Shown here: piece by piece, positions 35,295 to 44,960 of the stretch
Layout: every line of letters starts with the position of its first letter
Position numbering within the stretch: the first letter of the stretch is position 1
DNA from: Streptacidiphilus sp041262525
GTDB taxonomy: Bacteria > Actinomycetota > Actinomycetes > Streptomycetales > Streptomycetaceae
Direction: 5' to 3'
DNA length: 64,000 nucleotides
Assembly: GCF_041262525.1 (NCBI RefSeq)
Contig: NZ_JBGCCK010000009.1
Coordinates: forward strand, 124,001 to 188,000
Program-made: the position numbers and the translations under genes
Notes under the pieces: model-generated
Database searches by the model: none
The model's input: only the letters and a program-made list of their open reading frames with translations
What the model was told of the DNA's origin: nothing

Positions 35295-35930
35295 TCAGCC
35301 CTCGGACAGGTAGCCGCGCAGCAGCCGCTTGCACTCGGCGATCAGCACCGGATCTCCCTCGGGATCGCTGCGGAAGGCCAGCCGCAGCACCGCGTCCGCG
35401 CATTCCAGCGCGACGTGCAGGGAGATCCGGGCGGCGGCCCGGTCGGTGCCGCCGATCAGGTCGCCGAGCAGGGCCCAGAGCCGGTCGGCGACGGCGGCGT
35501 TGTTCTCCAGTACCGAGTCCAGCAGGTGCATGCTCGGCGCGTCCTCGCGCCCGACCGCGCCGAAGTCGACCACGCCGAAGCCGGGCACGGCCCGGTGCAT
35601 GGCCACGTACTCCTCGACCGCCAGGTCGACCATCCCCGTGATGTCAGAAGGCCGTTCGGCCTCCATCCGGCGGGTGAGGCGGTCCATGAAGTGTTCGAGA
35701 TTGCGCTCCGCGAGCGCGCCGAGCAGCCCGTCGATGCCCGGGAAGAACTGGTAGAGCGTGCCGATCGGCACCTCCGCCCGCCGGGCGACCTCCTTGGTCG
35801 TCAGCGCGGTGTACCCGACCTCGTCGAGCAGCCGGGCGCAGGCGTCGAGAATCCGGTCGAAGCGCTCCTGGCTGCGCCGCTGCACCGGCCTGCGGCGGAC
35901 GATGCCTTCGGTGGAAGCGGGTACGTGCAT
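35295..35930 (-). CDS. TetR/AcrR family transcriptional regulator
   Basis: A 211-residue regulator. The DNA-binding domain is RFDRILDACARLLDEVGYTA, then LTTKEVARRAEVPIGTLYQF, the canonical TetR helix-turn-helix ending in TLYQFF. The ligand domain follows (VDLAVEEYVAMHRAVPGF). The ATG at 35930 is the family start; upstream frame extensions are shadows. It is divergent from the beta-glucosidase, and the perfect repeat AACATGAG-N5-CTCATGTT between them is the likely operator. The effector is unknown and need not be a sugar. Confidence 0.9.
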   Translation of the reverse strand: MHVPASTEGIVRRRPVQRRSQERFDRILDACARLLDEVGYTALTTKEVARRAEVPIGTLYQFFPGIDGLLGALAERNLEHFMDRLTRRMEAERPSDITGMVDLAVEEYVAMHRAVPGFGVVDFGAVGREDAPSMHLLDSVLENNAAVADRLWALLGDLIGGTDRAAARISLHVALECADAVLRLAFRSDPEGDPVLIAECKRLLRGYLSEG

Positions 35931-35972
35931 GGCCTCACTCTGCCTGATCGAGTGTAAGGTTGGCGAGTCACT

Positions 35973-35993
35973 AACATGAGCTATTCTCATGTT
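35973..35993. promoter_or_regulatory. TetR operator-like palindrome between tetR and GH1 gene
   Basis: AACATGAG-CTATT-CTCATGTT is a perfect inverted repeat with 8-base arms and a 5-base spacer. It lies 42 bases upstream of tetR and overlaps an upstream ATG (35976) of the glucosidase frame. This argues that translation of the glucosidase starts later, at 36024. Confidence 0.7.
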
Positions 35994-36023
35994 TTTCACA
36001 GGAAGAAGAAGGATGTGGTGCGC

Positions 36024-37391
<1,368 letters not shown>

Positions 37392-37398
37392 CGAAGAT

Positions 37399-37460
37399 GC
37401 GCGGCCTCCCCGTGCACGACGGTGCGGTGGGACCGCCGTCGCGGCACGAGGAAGCCGCGC
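37399..37460 (+). terminator. Hairpin between GH1 gene and convergent secreted-protein gene
   Basis: Arms of 17 bases (37399-37415 and 37444-37460) pair with two mismatches, and an inner ACGACGG/CCGCCGTC-type pairing extends the stem. It stands eight bases after the glucosidase stop and 12 bases before the 3' end of the opposite gene, so it can terminate both. Confidence 0.65.
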
Positions 37461-37471
37461 AGCAGCCGTGA

Positions 37472-38644
37472 CTACTGCTGCCCGCCGCCGCCGCGGGTGT
37501 TCAGGCAGAGCGCCCAGACGTCGGTGTAGGTGTTCGGGGAGGGTGATCCGCCGGCGTGGACGGTCGCCGACCAGGAGGCGGGCGCGGTGGTTCCGTCAGC
37601 GACAGGCGTGCCGGCGGAGTCGCTGGGGAAGCTGCCGATGAGGTGGGTTCCGCCCGATCCCGCCTTGGTGAAGTCGGTCGTCGTCACGTTGCCGCCGCTG
37701 GCGGCGGCGCCCCCGCTGACCAGCTGCCACGGGTCGCGCCCGTTCCCGCTGCCCGCGTTCCCACTGCGCCCGTTCCCGCTGGGCCCGTTCCCGTAGGAGC
37801 TGTCCCCGACGGAGGAGTCACAGCCGGCCGTGGCCGTCAGGTGCGTGCTGGCCGTGGTCGGGCCGCTCACCTCGGCGAAGTGGACCTCCGTGGTGATGCC
37901 CTCGACGTTGACGTGGTCTCCGGTGCAGATCGCGTAGGCGTAGGTGGTGTTGCCGCTGTCGCGGCCGCCGCCGATGCCGCCGACGGCGGTCCAGGAGTCG
38001 GGGTTGGTCTCGCCGTCCGCGGCCGCCTTCTTGCCGAAGTCGTGCGCGGCGTCGTTGAAGGTGGGGAAGCTGGCGATCGGCTTCAGGCTGCCGACGCTGG
38101 CGGGGGTGGTGCGGGCGCCGCCGCCGATGAGGAGGGTGCCCGCCGGGCAGGTCGCCACGACGAGCTTCTCCGTCTGCCCGACGGAGGGGCCCGCGGTCTC
38201 GTTCATGACGACCTGGGTGTGCCTGATCCGGTGGCTGGAGAGGCAGATGGCGTAGGGCGTAGTGGAGAACGCGGTGCTGGAGTTGCTCCCGCTTCCGCCG
38301 AAGGCGAGCCAGTGCGTGACATCCTCCCCGACGACCCCGGGGGCGCCGGTGAACTCGGTGACGCCGTCCGCGCTGGGCGCGATGCCCATCACATGGTTGC
38401 CGTTACCCGACCGCACGTCGCCGGTGGTCTGGGTGACCCCGCCGCCGGAGACCAAGCCGCTCGCGCAGTCCGCGTGGGACGAGACACCGGTGAAGGGGGT
38501 GGTCGGGCCCATCGTGGGTCCGGGGGACGTGACGGTGACGGTCGCGGGGTTCGCGTACGCGAGCTGCGGCACTGCCAGGACGAGCAGGGCGCCAGGGACG
38601 AGCACCCTTCCCAGCGTGGCTGCCCGAAGGAACCTCTTCGTCAT
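37472..38644 (-). CDS. Secreted triple-repeat protein of unknown function (copy A)
   Basis: A 390-residue exported protein. Residues 1-31 are a signal peptide (two Arg-rich positions, hydrophobic GALLVLAVPQLAYA, cut after AYA). The mature part holds three related units of about 110 residues, each opening with a Cys and a GGG turn: CASGLVSGGGVTQ, CPAGTLLIGGGART and, after a spacer with GNGPSGNGRSGNAGSGNGR, WQLVSGGAAASGG. Each unit ends in a WTA/WSA strand followed by a YAICxxxx or DVWALC Cys segment. The cysteines would pair outside the cell. It is a paralogue of the next gene upstream, and the asparagine/glycine spacer is unique to this copy. Function unknown; a surface or cell-envelope beta-rich protein is likely. 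Confidence 0.8.
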   Translation of the reverse strand: MTKRFLRAATLGRVLVPGALLVLAVPQLAYANPATVTVTSPGPTMGPTTPFTGVSSHADCASGLVSGGGVTQTTGDVRSGNGNHVMGIAPSADGVTEFTGAPGVVGEDVTHWLAFGGSGSNSSTAFSTTPYAICLSSHRIRHTQVVMNETAGPSVGQTEKLVVATCPAGTLLIGGGARTTPASVGSLKPIASFPTFNDAAHDFGKKAAADGETNPDSWTAVGGIGGGRDSGNTTYAYAICTGDHVNVEGITTEVHFAEVSGPTTASTHLTATAGCDSSVGDSSYGNGPSGNGRSGNAGSGNGRDPWQLVSGGAAASGGNVTTTDFTKAGSGGTHLIGSFPSDSAGTPVADGTTAPASWSATVHAGGSPSPNTYTDVWALCLNTRGGGGQQ

Positions 38645-38707
38645 CGACTGCTGCCTTTCTGATGGATCGGTGGTGGCGGTGGGGGCGGTGATGCAGACGG
38701 TGACGAT

Positions 38708-39814
38708 TCAAACGCCGTCGTTGGCGCAGAGCGCCCAGGCGTCGGAGTGGGTGGTCGTCGACCCCATTCCGCCGGTGTGCGTGAAGGCCGTCCAGGACGC
38801 CGCGGTGGTGGTCCCGTTGCTGACGGGGTTGCCGCTGGAGTCGCTGGGGAAGCTCCCGTTGAGGTGGTCCCCGGCCGAGCCCGGTCCGGTGAAGTCGGTG
38901 GTGGTCACACTGCCGCCGCTGACGGCGGCGCCCCCGCTGACCAGGTTCCCGTCCCCGCTGCCGCAGGTCACGGTGGTGTTCTGGCCGGTGCTCCCGGTGT
39001 TCGGACCGGTCGCCTCACTGAAGCGGACCTTCACCGTCACGCCGCTCACGTTGATGCCCGTGCCGCTGCAGATCGCGTAGGCGTAGGTCTCGTTACTGCT
39101 GTTCGAGCTGTTGTCCCAGCCCACGGCGGTCCAGGAGTCGGGGTTGGTCTCGCCGTCGGCCGCCGCCTTCTTGCCGAAGTCGTGGGCGGAGTTGTTGAAG
39201 CTGGGGAAGCTCGCGATGGCCTTGAAGTTGCCGGTGTTGCCCGGTGTGACGAGGGCGCCGCCGCCCAGCAGGACCGTGTTGGCCGGACAGGTCGCGGTGA
39301 CCAGGCCGACCGTCGTCGCGCTGGTGGGCGCGTTGACCTTGTTCATCACCACCTGGGTGTGGTTGATCAGCGTGCTGGTCAGACACATCGCGTAAGGGGT
39401 GGTGGAGAACCCGGAGTTGACCTGGCCGCCGCTGCCGCCCTTCGCGATCCAGTACGCCACGTCGGTGCCGACGACCCCGGTCGTGCCGGTGTATTCGGTG
39501 CTGCCGTCGGAGCTGGGCTCGGTGCCCAGCACGTGGTTGCCGTTGCTCCCCGTGCCCGTCCCGTTGGCCTGGTCGATCCCGCCGCCTGAGACGAGACCGC
39601 TGGTGCAGTGGGCATTCGTCGAGATCGACGAGTCGATGGTGGTGGGGCCGGAGGTGGCCCCGGGGGTCCGCACCGTCACGCCCACGCTGTTGGCGTACGC
39701 GGCGCCCGGCACCGCCAGCACCAGGAGGGCGCCGATGGCCAGCGCGGTGCCGGCGGCGAGGCGCCGCCGGGGCTCAATGTCCGTTGCCTGCTTCACTGTT
39801 GATCGCGGATTCAT
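38708..39814 (-). CDS. Secreted triple-repeat protein of unknown function (copy B)
   Basis: A 368-residue exported paralogue of the gene 63 bases downstream. A signal peptide occupies about residues 1-41 (AAGTALAIGALLVLAVPGAA then YA). Three internal units again start with CTSGLVSGGGIDQ, CPANTVLLGGGALVT and CGSGDGNLVSGGAAVSG. The block HDFGKKAAADGETNPDSWTA is identical in both paralogues, showing a fairly recent tandem duplication. The protein ends in HSDAWALCANDGV. The ATG at 39814 follows GGAGGAG; a longer frame to 39895 is unlikely. It is the first gene of the pair and is divergent from the MFS gene. Function unknown. Confidence 0.8.
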   Translation of the reverse strand: MNPRSTVKQATDIEPRRRLAAGTALAIGALLVLAVPGAAYANSVGVTVRTPGATSGPTTIDSSISTNAHCTSGLVSGGGIDQANGTGTGSNGNHVLGTEPSSDGSTEYTGTTGVVGTDVAYWIAKGGSGGQVNSGFSTTPYAMCLTSTLINHTQVVMNKVNAPTSATTVGLVTATCPANTVLLGGGALVTPGNTGNFKAIASFPSFNNSAHDFGKKAAADGETNPDSWTAVGWDNSSNSSNETYAYAICSGTGINVSGVTVKVRFSEATGPNTGSTGQNTTVTCGSGDGNLVSGGAAVSGGSVTTTDFTGPGSAGDHLNGSFPSDSSGNPVSNGTTTAASWTAFTHTGGMGSTTTHSDAWALCANDGV

Positions 39815-40057
39815 GCCGGCTCCTCCGTGTCGGATGGTCGATGGCGGACTCGATTGAAGCAGCGCCCAGGCGTGCGAACTACTGGTGTCCGACACATCGT
39901 GAAAAGCTCACGTCTGGGTGATTAACCAGTGGCGGCCGCGTGGCCGGGCCGTCGGCGACCGGGACGTGAACTCCGCACCAAGGCTGTTCAAAGGCCCATC
40001 GCGGCCCTAGACTCCGGCCCAAACGTGAGTACTGCTCATATGGGCGAAGGGGCCCCC

Positions 40058-41332
40058 ATGAACCAGGCCGTGGACGAGAGCACCGCCGCCGGTGTCGACG
40101 CCGTCGACGTCTTCGCCGAGCCGACGGCGCGCGTGCGGCCGGGCTGGACGGTGAGTCTCTCGTTCGCCACGCTCGCCGTGTTCATGGCGTTCATGACCCC
40201 GATCCAGATCCTCCTCCCCTTGCAGCTCGAACACATCGACGCGGCCGACAAGAACAACGCCCTCTCCCTCGTCACCGGACTCGGCGCGCTCGTCGCCGTC
40301 GTCGCGAACCCGCTCGCCGGCGCGCTGTCCGACCGGACGGTCAGCAGGTTCGGGCGGCGGCGGCCGTGGATTCTCGGCGGCGCGCTCGCCGGGGCCGTCG
40401 GGCTCGCGGTCACGGCGGCCCAGCACACCGTGCTCGGGGTCGCGCTCGGGTGGTGTCTCGCGCAGGCGGGGCTGAACGCGATGCTCGCCGGGGTGACCAC
40501 GCCGCTGGCCGACCGGGTGCCGGTCGGCCAGCGGGCGCAGGTCAGTGGGTGGACCGGGATCATGCAGTCGCTCGGTCTCGTGCTCGGGGCGCTGATCACG
40601 ACCATGCTGGTGACCGGCGTCTGGTCCGGCTACGGACTGCTCGCGCTGCTCACCGTCGCGCTCGCGCTGCCGTTCGTGCTGCGGCACCCGGAGCCCGCAC
40701 TGCCGCGCGCCCTGCGGCCCGTCTTCGACGCGCGCGCCTTCGCGCGGACGCTGTGGGTGAGCCCGCGGCTGCACCCGGATTTCGGCTGGGCCTGGCTGAC
40801 CCGGTTCCTGATCAACCTCGGCAACGCCCTCGGCACGCTCTACCTGCTCTACTACCTGACCGATTCCGTCCACTACGCCGACCCCGGCACCGGCGTGCTC
40901 ATCCTCACGGTCATCTACACGCTCTGTGCCGCGCTGACGGCCATCCCCGTCGGCGTGCTCTCCGACCGGATCGGCCGCCGGAAGCCCTTCGTCCTCGCCT
41001 GCGCCGTGATCATGGCCGGGGCCGCGCTGATCCTGGCCTTCCTGCACAGCTGGACCGCGGCGATGGCCGCCGCGGCCGTGCTCGGCGCGGGGTTCGGTGT
41101 CTACCTCGCGGTCGACCAGGCGCTGGTCACCCAGGTGCTGCCGGTCGCGCAGGACCGGGCCAAGGATCTCGGTGTGATCAATATCGCGAACTCGGGGCCG
41201 CAGGTCCTCGCCCCCGTCGTGGCCGCGCCGATCATCGCGCACCTCGGCGGCTACACCGGCCTCTATCTGGCGACGGCCCTGGTCACAGTCGTCGGCGGGG
41301 TACTTGTCCGCCGCGTGCGGGGTGTCGCCTGA
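40058..41332 (+). CDS. MFS transporter, GPH/SLC45-like (12 TMS)
   Basis: A 424-residue transporter. The motif DRTVSRFGRRRPWILGGALA after helix 2 is characteristic of the sugar/cation-symporter-like branch of the MFS, and a second copy appears as SDRIGRRKPFVLACAVIMAG between helices 8 and 9. Twelve hydrophobic segments fit. A roughly 35-residue acidic N-terminal tail precedes helix 1. The ATG at 40058 follows GAAGGGG; ATG 40040 is possible. With a ROK regulator and sugar importer downstream, transport of a carbohydrate is plausible but not shown. Confidence 0.85.
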   Translation: MNQAVDESTAAGVDAVDVFAEPTARVRPGWTVSLSFATLAVFMAFMTPIQILLPLQLEHIDAADKNNALSLVTGLGALVAVVANPLAGALSDRTVSRFGRRRPWILGGALAGAVGLAVTAAQHTVLGVALGWCLAQAGLNAMLAGVTTPLADRVPVGQRAQVSGWTGIMQSLGLVLGALITTMLVTGVWSGYGLLALLTVALALPFVLRHPEPALPRALRPVFDARAFARTLWVSPRLHPDFGWAWLTRFLINLGNALGTLYLLYYLTDSVHYADPGTGVLILTVIYTLCAALTAIPVGVLSDRIGRRKPFVLACAVIMAGAALILAFLHSWTAAMAAAAVLGAGFGVYLAVDQALVTQVLPVAQDRAKDLGVINIANSGPQVLAPVVAAPIIAHLGGYTGLYLATALVTVVGGVLVRRVRGVA

Positions 41333-41563
41333 AGCCAGGCGCTGCCTTCGCCTGCCCACCCGCCCGTCGACCGGCCTCAGGCCGCGATCAGGCAACGTTT
41401 GCGAATCTCCTCTTCGTTCAGCCTTGACATGACTTCACCCCTTTGGCTCTCCTTGGAGTTCAGAAGTTGTATTCAAGGCCGAAACCAAGGCCGACCATCG
41501 GTCGCCCTTGAGGCCGCAACGAGGGCTCCGCCGCAAGGGCGCGGCGGTCAGGATGGAACGCAG

Positions 41564-42742
41564 ATGTCCGTGGAAACGCCGGGATCCCAGTCGTCGCTGC
41601 ACCGGGCCAACCTGGAGCGTGTGCTCCGGGCGGTCCGGATGGCCGGATCGCTGACCCAGGCCGAGATCGCGCGCAGCACCGGCCTCTCCGCCGCGACGGT
41701 CTCCAACATCGTCCGCGAGCTCTCCGAGGCCGGGACGGTGGTGGTCACGCCGACCTCCTCCGGTGGCCGCCGGGCCCGCAGCGTCTCGCTCAGCGCGGAC
41801 GCGGGCATCGTCGTCGGCGTCGACTTCGGGCACTCGCACCTGCGCGTGGCCATCGGCAACCTGGCCCACCGGGTGCTCGCCGAGGAGAGCGAGCCGATCG
41901 ACACCGACGCCTCCGCCGACCAGGGCTTCGGCCGCACCGAGCAGCTGGTCGCCCGGCTGCTGGAGCAGACCGGCTTCCCCGTGGAGAAGGTCATCGGCGT
42001 CGGCCTCGGCGTGCCAGGACCGATCGACGTGGAGACCGGAGCCCTCGGTTCGACCGCGATCCTGCCCGGCTGGACCGGTATCGCGCCCGCCCAGGAGCTC
42101 TCCGCCCGGCTCGGCATGCCGGTCCTCGTCGACAACGACGCCAACCTCGGCGCGCTCGGCGAGCTGGTCTGGGGCGCCGGACGCGGGCTCTCCGACCTCG
42201 CCTACATCAAGGTCGCGAGCGGCGTCGGCGCCGGCCTGGTGATCTCCGGGCAGATCTACCGGGGTCCCGGCGGCACCGCCGGCGAGATCGGGCACATCAC
42301 GCTCGACGAGGCCGGGCCGGTGTGCCGCTGCGGCAACCGCGGCTGCCTCGAGACCTTCGTCGGCGCCCGGCACATCCTCGGCCTGCTGCAGCAGAGCCAC
42401 GGTCAGGACCTGACCATCCCCAAGGTCGTCCAGCTCGCGCAGCGCGGTGACCTGGGCTGCCGCCGCGTGATCGCGGATGCGGGCCGTCAGATCGGCACCG
42501 GCGTCGCCAACATGTGCAACCTGCTCAACCCGCGCCGGGTGATCCTCGGCGGCGACCTGGCCGAGGCCGGGGATCTGGTGCTGGACCCGATCCGCGAGTC
42601 GGTCGCCCGCTATGCGATTCCGAGCGCGGCCCGGCAGCTTTCTGTGGTCCCCGGTACGCTCGGCGGTCGGGCCGAGGTCCTTGGAGCCTTGGCGTTGGTC
42701 ATGTCCGAAATGAGCGATTCCAACGCATTGCCGACGGGCTGA
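41564..42742 (+). CDS. ROK family transcriptional regulator (Rok7B7/XylR-like)
   Basis: A 392-residue ROK-family repressor. Residues 15-75 are a winged helix (AGSLTQAEIARSTGLSAATV, then SNIVRELSEAGTVV). The kinase-fold part has VGVDFGHSHLRVAIGN (phosphate 1 loop), VLVDNDANLGALGE and the zinc motif CRCGNRGCLETF. Position immediately upstream of xylFGH matches rok7B7 of S. coelicolor, a regulator of xylose uptake and of carbon control (from memory). The ATG at 41564 opens the conserved start. The 231 bases before it contain no clear promoter. An ATTCAA-containing segment is shared with the xylF upstream region. Confidence 0.9.
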   Translation: MSVETPGSQSSLHRANLERVLRAVRMAGSLTQAEIARSTGLSAATVSNIVRELSEAGTVVVTPTSSGGRRARSVSLSADAGIVVGVDFGHSHLRVAIGNLAHRVLAEESEPIDTDASADQGFGRTEQLVARLLEQTGFPVEKVIGVGLGVPGPIDVETGALGSTAILPGWTGIAPAQELSARLGMPVLVDNDANLGALGELVWGAGRGLSDLAYIKVASGVGAGLVISGQIYRGPGGTAGEIGHITLDEAGPVCRCGNRGCLETFVGARHILGLLQQSHGQDLTIPKVVQLAQRGDLGCRRVIADAGRQIGTGVANMCNLLNPRRVILGGDLAEAGDLVLDPIRESVARYAIPSAARQLSVVPGTLGGRAEVLGALALVMSEMSDSNALPTG

Positions 42743-42910
42743 CGTCCGGATTCCGGGCACCGGGTCGCGGTCATGTCTTCAGGAAGATAACGAATGGGTT
42801 CGGATTCAACCTTCTTCGGTTTTACTTATTGACGCCAGCCTGGTGAGGGAGGTTGACTCCCTCACACCTCGGTCGCAACGTTGCGGCCGCGTCAGGGAGG
42901 CACCCCAACG

Positions 42911-44014
42911 ATGAACAGCACTCTGCGCCGCACGGTCGTGGTCACCACCGCCGTCTCGATCGCCCTTGGTCTCGCCGCTTGTGGCAAGGCCGGCAGCAGC
43001 GCCAACAGCTCTTCTTCCGCATCTTCTTCCAGTGGCGGCGCGCAGGTCATCGGCCTGCTGCTCCCGGAGAACACCACCACCCGTTACGAGCAGTTCGACA
43101 AGCCGCTGTTCGAGGCGAAGGTCAAGGCCCTCGCTCCGAACGCCACGGTTCAGTACGCCAACGCCGGTGGCAGCGCCCAGACGCAGGCGCAGCAGGTCCA
43201 GACGATGATCAACGCGGGCGTCAAGGTCCTCGTCGTCGACGCGCAGGACTCCGCGCAGATCAAGTCCTCGGTCCAGGCCGCGAAGGCCAAGGGCATCAAG
43301 GTCGTTGCGTACGACCGCCTGGCCCAGGGCCCGGTCGACGCCTACGTCTCCTTCGACAACGAGAAGGTCGGCGAGCTGCAGGGCCAGGGCCTGCTGGCCG
43401 CCATGGGCGCCAAGGCCACCCCGACCGCCAAGGTCGTGGAGATCGACGGCGACTCGGCCGACCCGAACGCCGCGGACTTCAAGAAGGGCTTCACCACCGC
43501 CGTCGCGGGCAAGGTGAACATCGCCTACGACGCCTCCGGTCTGTGGAAGCCCGACGTCGCCGCCCAGAAGGCCACCGCCGCGTTCAACCAGGTCGGTGCC
43601 AAGAACGTCGCGGGCGTCTACTCCGCCAACGACGGCATGGCCGCCGGTATCGTCACCTCGATGAAGAACGCCGGTGTCGTCGCGCCGATCGGTGGCCAGG
43701 ACGCCCAGCTCGACGCCGTCCAGCGGATCATCGCCGGCACCCAGGCGTACACCGTCTACAAGGCGTACAAGCCGGAGGCCGAGGCCGCCGCGACGCTCGC
43801 CGTCGACCTGCTGAACGGCACCCCGGTCTCCTCGGTCGCCACCGCGACCAAGACCAGCGGCTCCGGCGACCAGGTCCCCTCCGACCTGCTGGTCCCGGTC
43901 CTGGTGACCAAGGCGAACGTCGAGAGCACGGTCGTGGCCGACGCGCTCTACACCGCTTCGCAGATCTGCACCTCGGACTTCGCCGCCGCGTGCACCGCGG
44001 CCGGAATCAAGTAG
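42911..44014 (+). CDS. xylF: Sugar ABC transporter substrate-binding lipoprotein XylF
   Basis: A 367-residue periplasmic-binding-type lipoprotein. The lipobox is LGLAAC with the lipidated Cys at position 24, followed by a Ser-rich tether (SSANSSSSASSSSGG). The mature part is a type-1 sugar-binding fold: VIGLLLPENTTTRYEQFDKP at the start, AYDRLAQGPVDAYVSFDNEK and VYSANDGMAAGIVTSMKNAG with the ligand-contacting Asp residues. It matches XylF-type xylose binding proteins by order and context. The ATG at 42911 follows GGGAGG. A strong hairpin after the gene (44045-44081) separates it from xylG and should raise binding-protein expression relative to the other subunits. Confidence 0.92.
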   Translation: MNSTLRRTVVVTTAVSIALGLAACGKAGSSANSSSSASSSSGGAQVIGLLLPENTTTRYEQFDKPLFEAKVKALAPNATVQYANAGGSAQTQAQQVQTMINAGVKVLVVDAQDSAQIKSSVQAAKAKGIKVVAYDRLAQGPVDAYVSFDNEKVGELQGQGLLAAMGAKATPTAKVVEIDGDSADPNAADFKKGFTTAVAGKVNIAYDASGLWKPDVAAQKATAAFNQVGAKNVAGVYSANDGMAAGIVTSMKNAGVVAPIGGQDAQLDAVQRIIAGTQAYTVYKAYKPEAEAAATLAVDLLNGTPVSSVATATKTSGSGDQVPSDLLVPVLVTKANVESTVVADALYTASQICTSDFAAACTAAGIK

Positions 44015-44044
44015 TCGGTCCGCAGGTTCTTCCGTCCGTCAGTT

Positions 44045-44081
44045 GCCGACTCCCGCACGGGGTTCCCGTGCGGGAGTCGGC
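44045..44081 (+). terminator. Intercistronic hairpin between xylF and xylG
   Basis: A perfect 17-base-pair stem (44045-44061 with 44065-44081) and a three-base GTT loop. It lies 31 bases after the xylF stop inside the operon, so it is probably an attenuator or an mRNA-stabilising end that yields more XylF than XylG/XylH. Confidence 0.8.
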
Positions 44082-44180
44082 GCGGGACATTCATTCCAAG
44101 CTTTTGCACTACCCCGCAGGCGCCAGGGACGGCGCGGCAGCCCACCCGAGGCACCGGGTGCGGAGAAGGAGTTGGTTCAC

Positions 44181-44960
44181 GTGACAAGCGCGCCCGTACT
44201 GGCGTTGCGCGGAGTCTCCAAGCGGTTCGGCGCCGTCCAGGCGCTGACCGACGTCGAGCTGGAGGTCCACGCCGGAGAGGTGGTGGCGCTGGTCGGTGAC
44301 AACGGCGCCGGCAAGTCCACCCTGGTCAAGACGATCGCGGGCGTGCACCCGATCGACGAGGGCGTCATCGAGTGGGAGGGCAGCCCGGTCTCCATTCAGC
44401 GCCCGCAGGACGCACAGCACCTCGGTGTCGCCACCGTCTACCAGGACCTCGCGCTCTGCGACAACCTCGACGTGGTCGGCAACCTGTTCCTGGGACGCGA
44501 GTTGAAGCGTCGCGGCACCCTCGACGAGGTCGCCATGGAGCAGAAGGCGCGGGAGCTGCTGGACACGCTCTCCATCCGCATCCCGTCCGTGCGCATTCCG
44601 ATCGCCAGTCTCTCCGGCGGTCAGCGCCAGGTCGTCGCGATCGCCCGTTCGCTGATCGGCGACCCGAAGGTCGTCATCCTGGACGAGCCGACCGCCGCCC
44701 TCGGCGTCGAGCAGACCGCGCAGGTCCTCGACCTGGTCGAGCGGCTGCGCGAGCGGAACCTCGGCGTCATCCTGATCAGCCACAACATGGCCGACGTCCG
44801 CGCGGTCGCGGACACCGTCGGTGTGCTGCGGCTGGGGAAGAACAACGGAACCTTCCCGGTCCAGGAGACCACGCAGGAGACCATCATCGCCGCGATCACC
44901 GGTGCCACCGACAACGCGGTGACCCGGCGTCAGGCGCGCACGACGGAGGCCGCGAAGTGA
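44181..44960 (+). CDS. xylG: Sugar ABC transporter ATP-binding protein XylG
   Basis: A 259-residue ATPase with Walker A GDNGAGKST, signature LSGGQRQ, Walker B VVILDEPTAALG and H-loop LISHNMAD. It has one NBD, about half the length of the double-NBD XylG of enterobacteria, so a homodimer must serve the permease. This short form is usual for this locus in streptomycetes. The GTG at 44181 has GAAGGAG upstream. Its stop overlaps the xylH start (GTGA). Confidence 0.92.
   Translation: MTSAPVLALRGVSKRFGAVQALTDVELEVHAGEVVALVGDNGAGKSTLVKTIAGVHPIDEGVIEWEGSPVSIQRPQDAQHLGVATVYQDLALCDNLDVVGNLFLGRELKRRGTLDEVAMEQKARELLDTLSIRIPSVRIPIASLSGGQRQVVAIARSLIGDPKVVILDEPTAALGVEQTAQVLDLVERLRERNLGVILISHNMADVRAVADTVGVLRLGKNNGTFPVQETTQETIIAAITGATDNAVTRRQARTTEAAK

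Noticed and set aside
35976..36023. ATG 35976 as start of the GH1 enzyme
   Set aside because: It lies inside the perfect TetR-type palindrome and lacks a ribosome site; the downstream ATG 36024 fits the family start.
39815..39895. Extended N-terminus of secreted copy B (start at 39895)
   Set aside because: The signal peptide would be buried; ATG 39814 has a strong GGAGGAG and the right distance.
42790..42815. GGTTCGGATTCAACC as a tRNA T-arm
   Set aside because: No acceptor, D or anticodon stems surround it. It reads as an upstream region of xylF.
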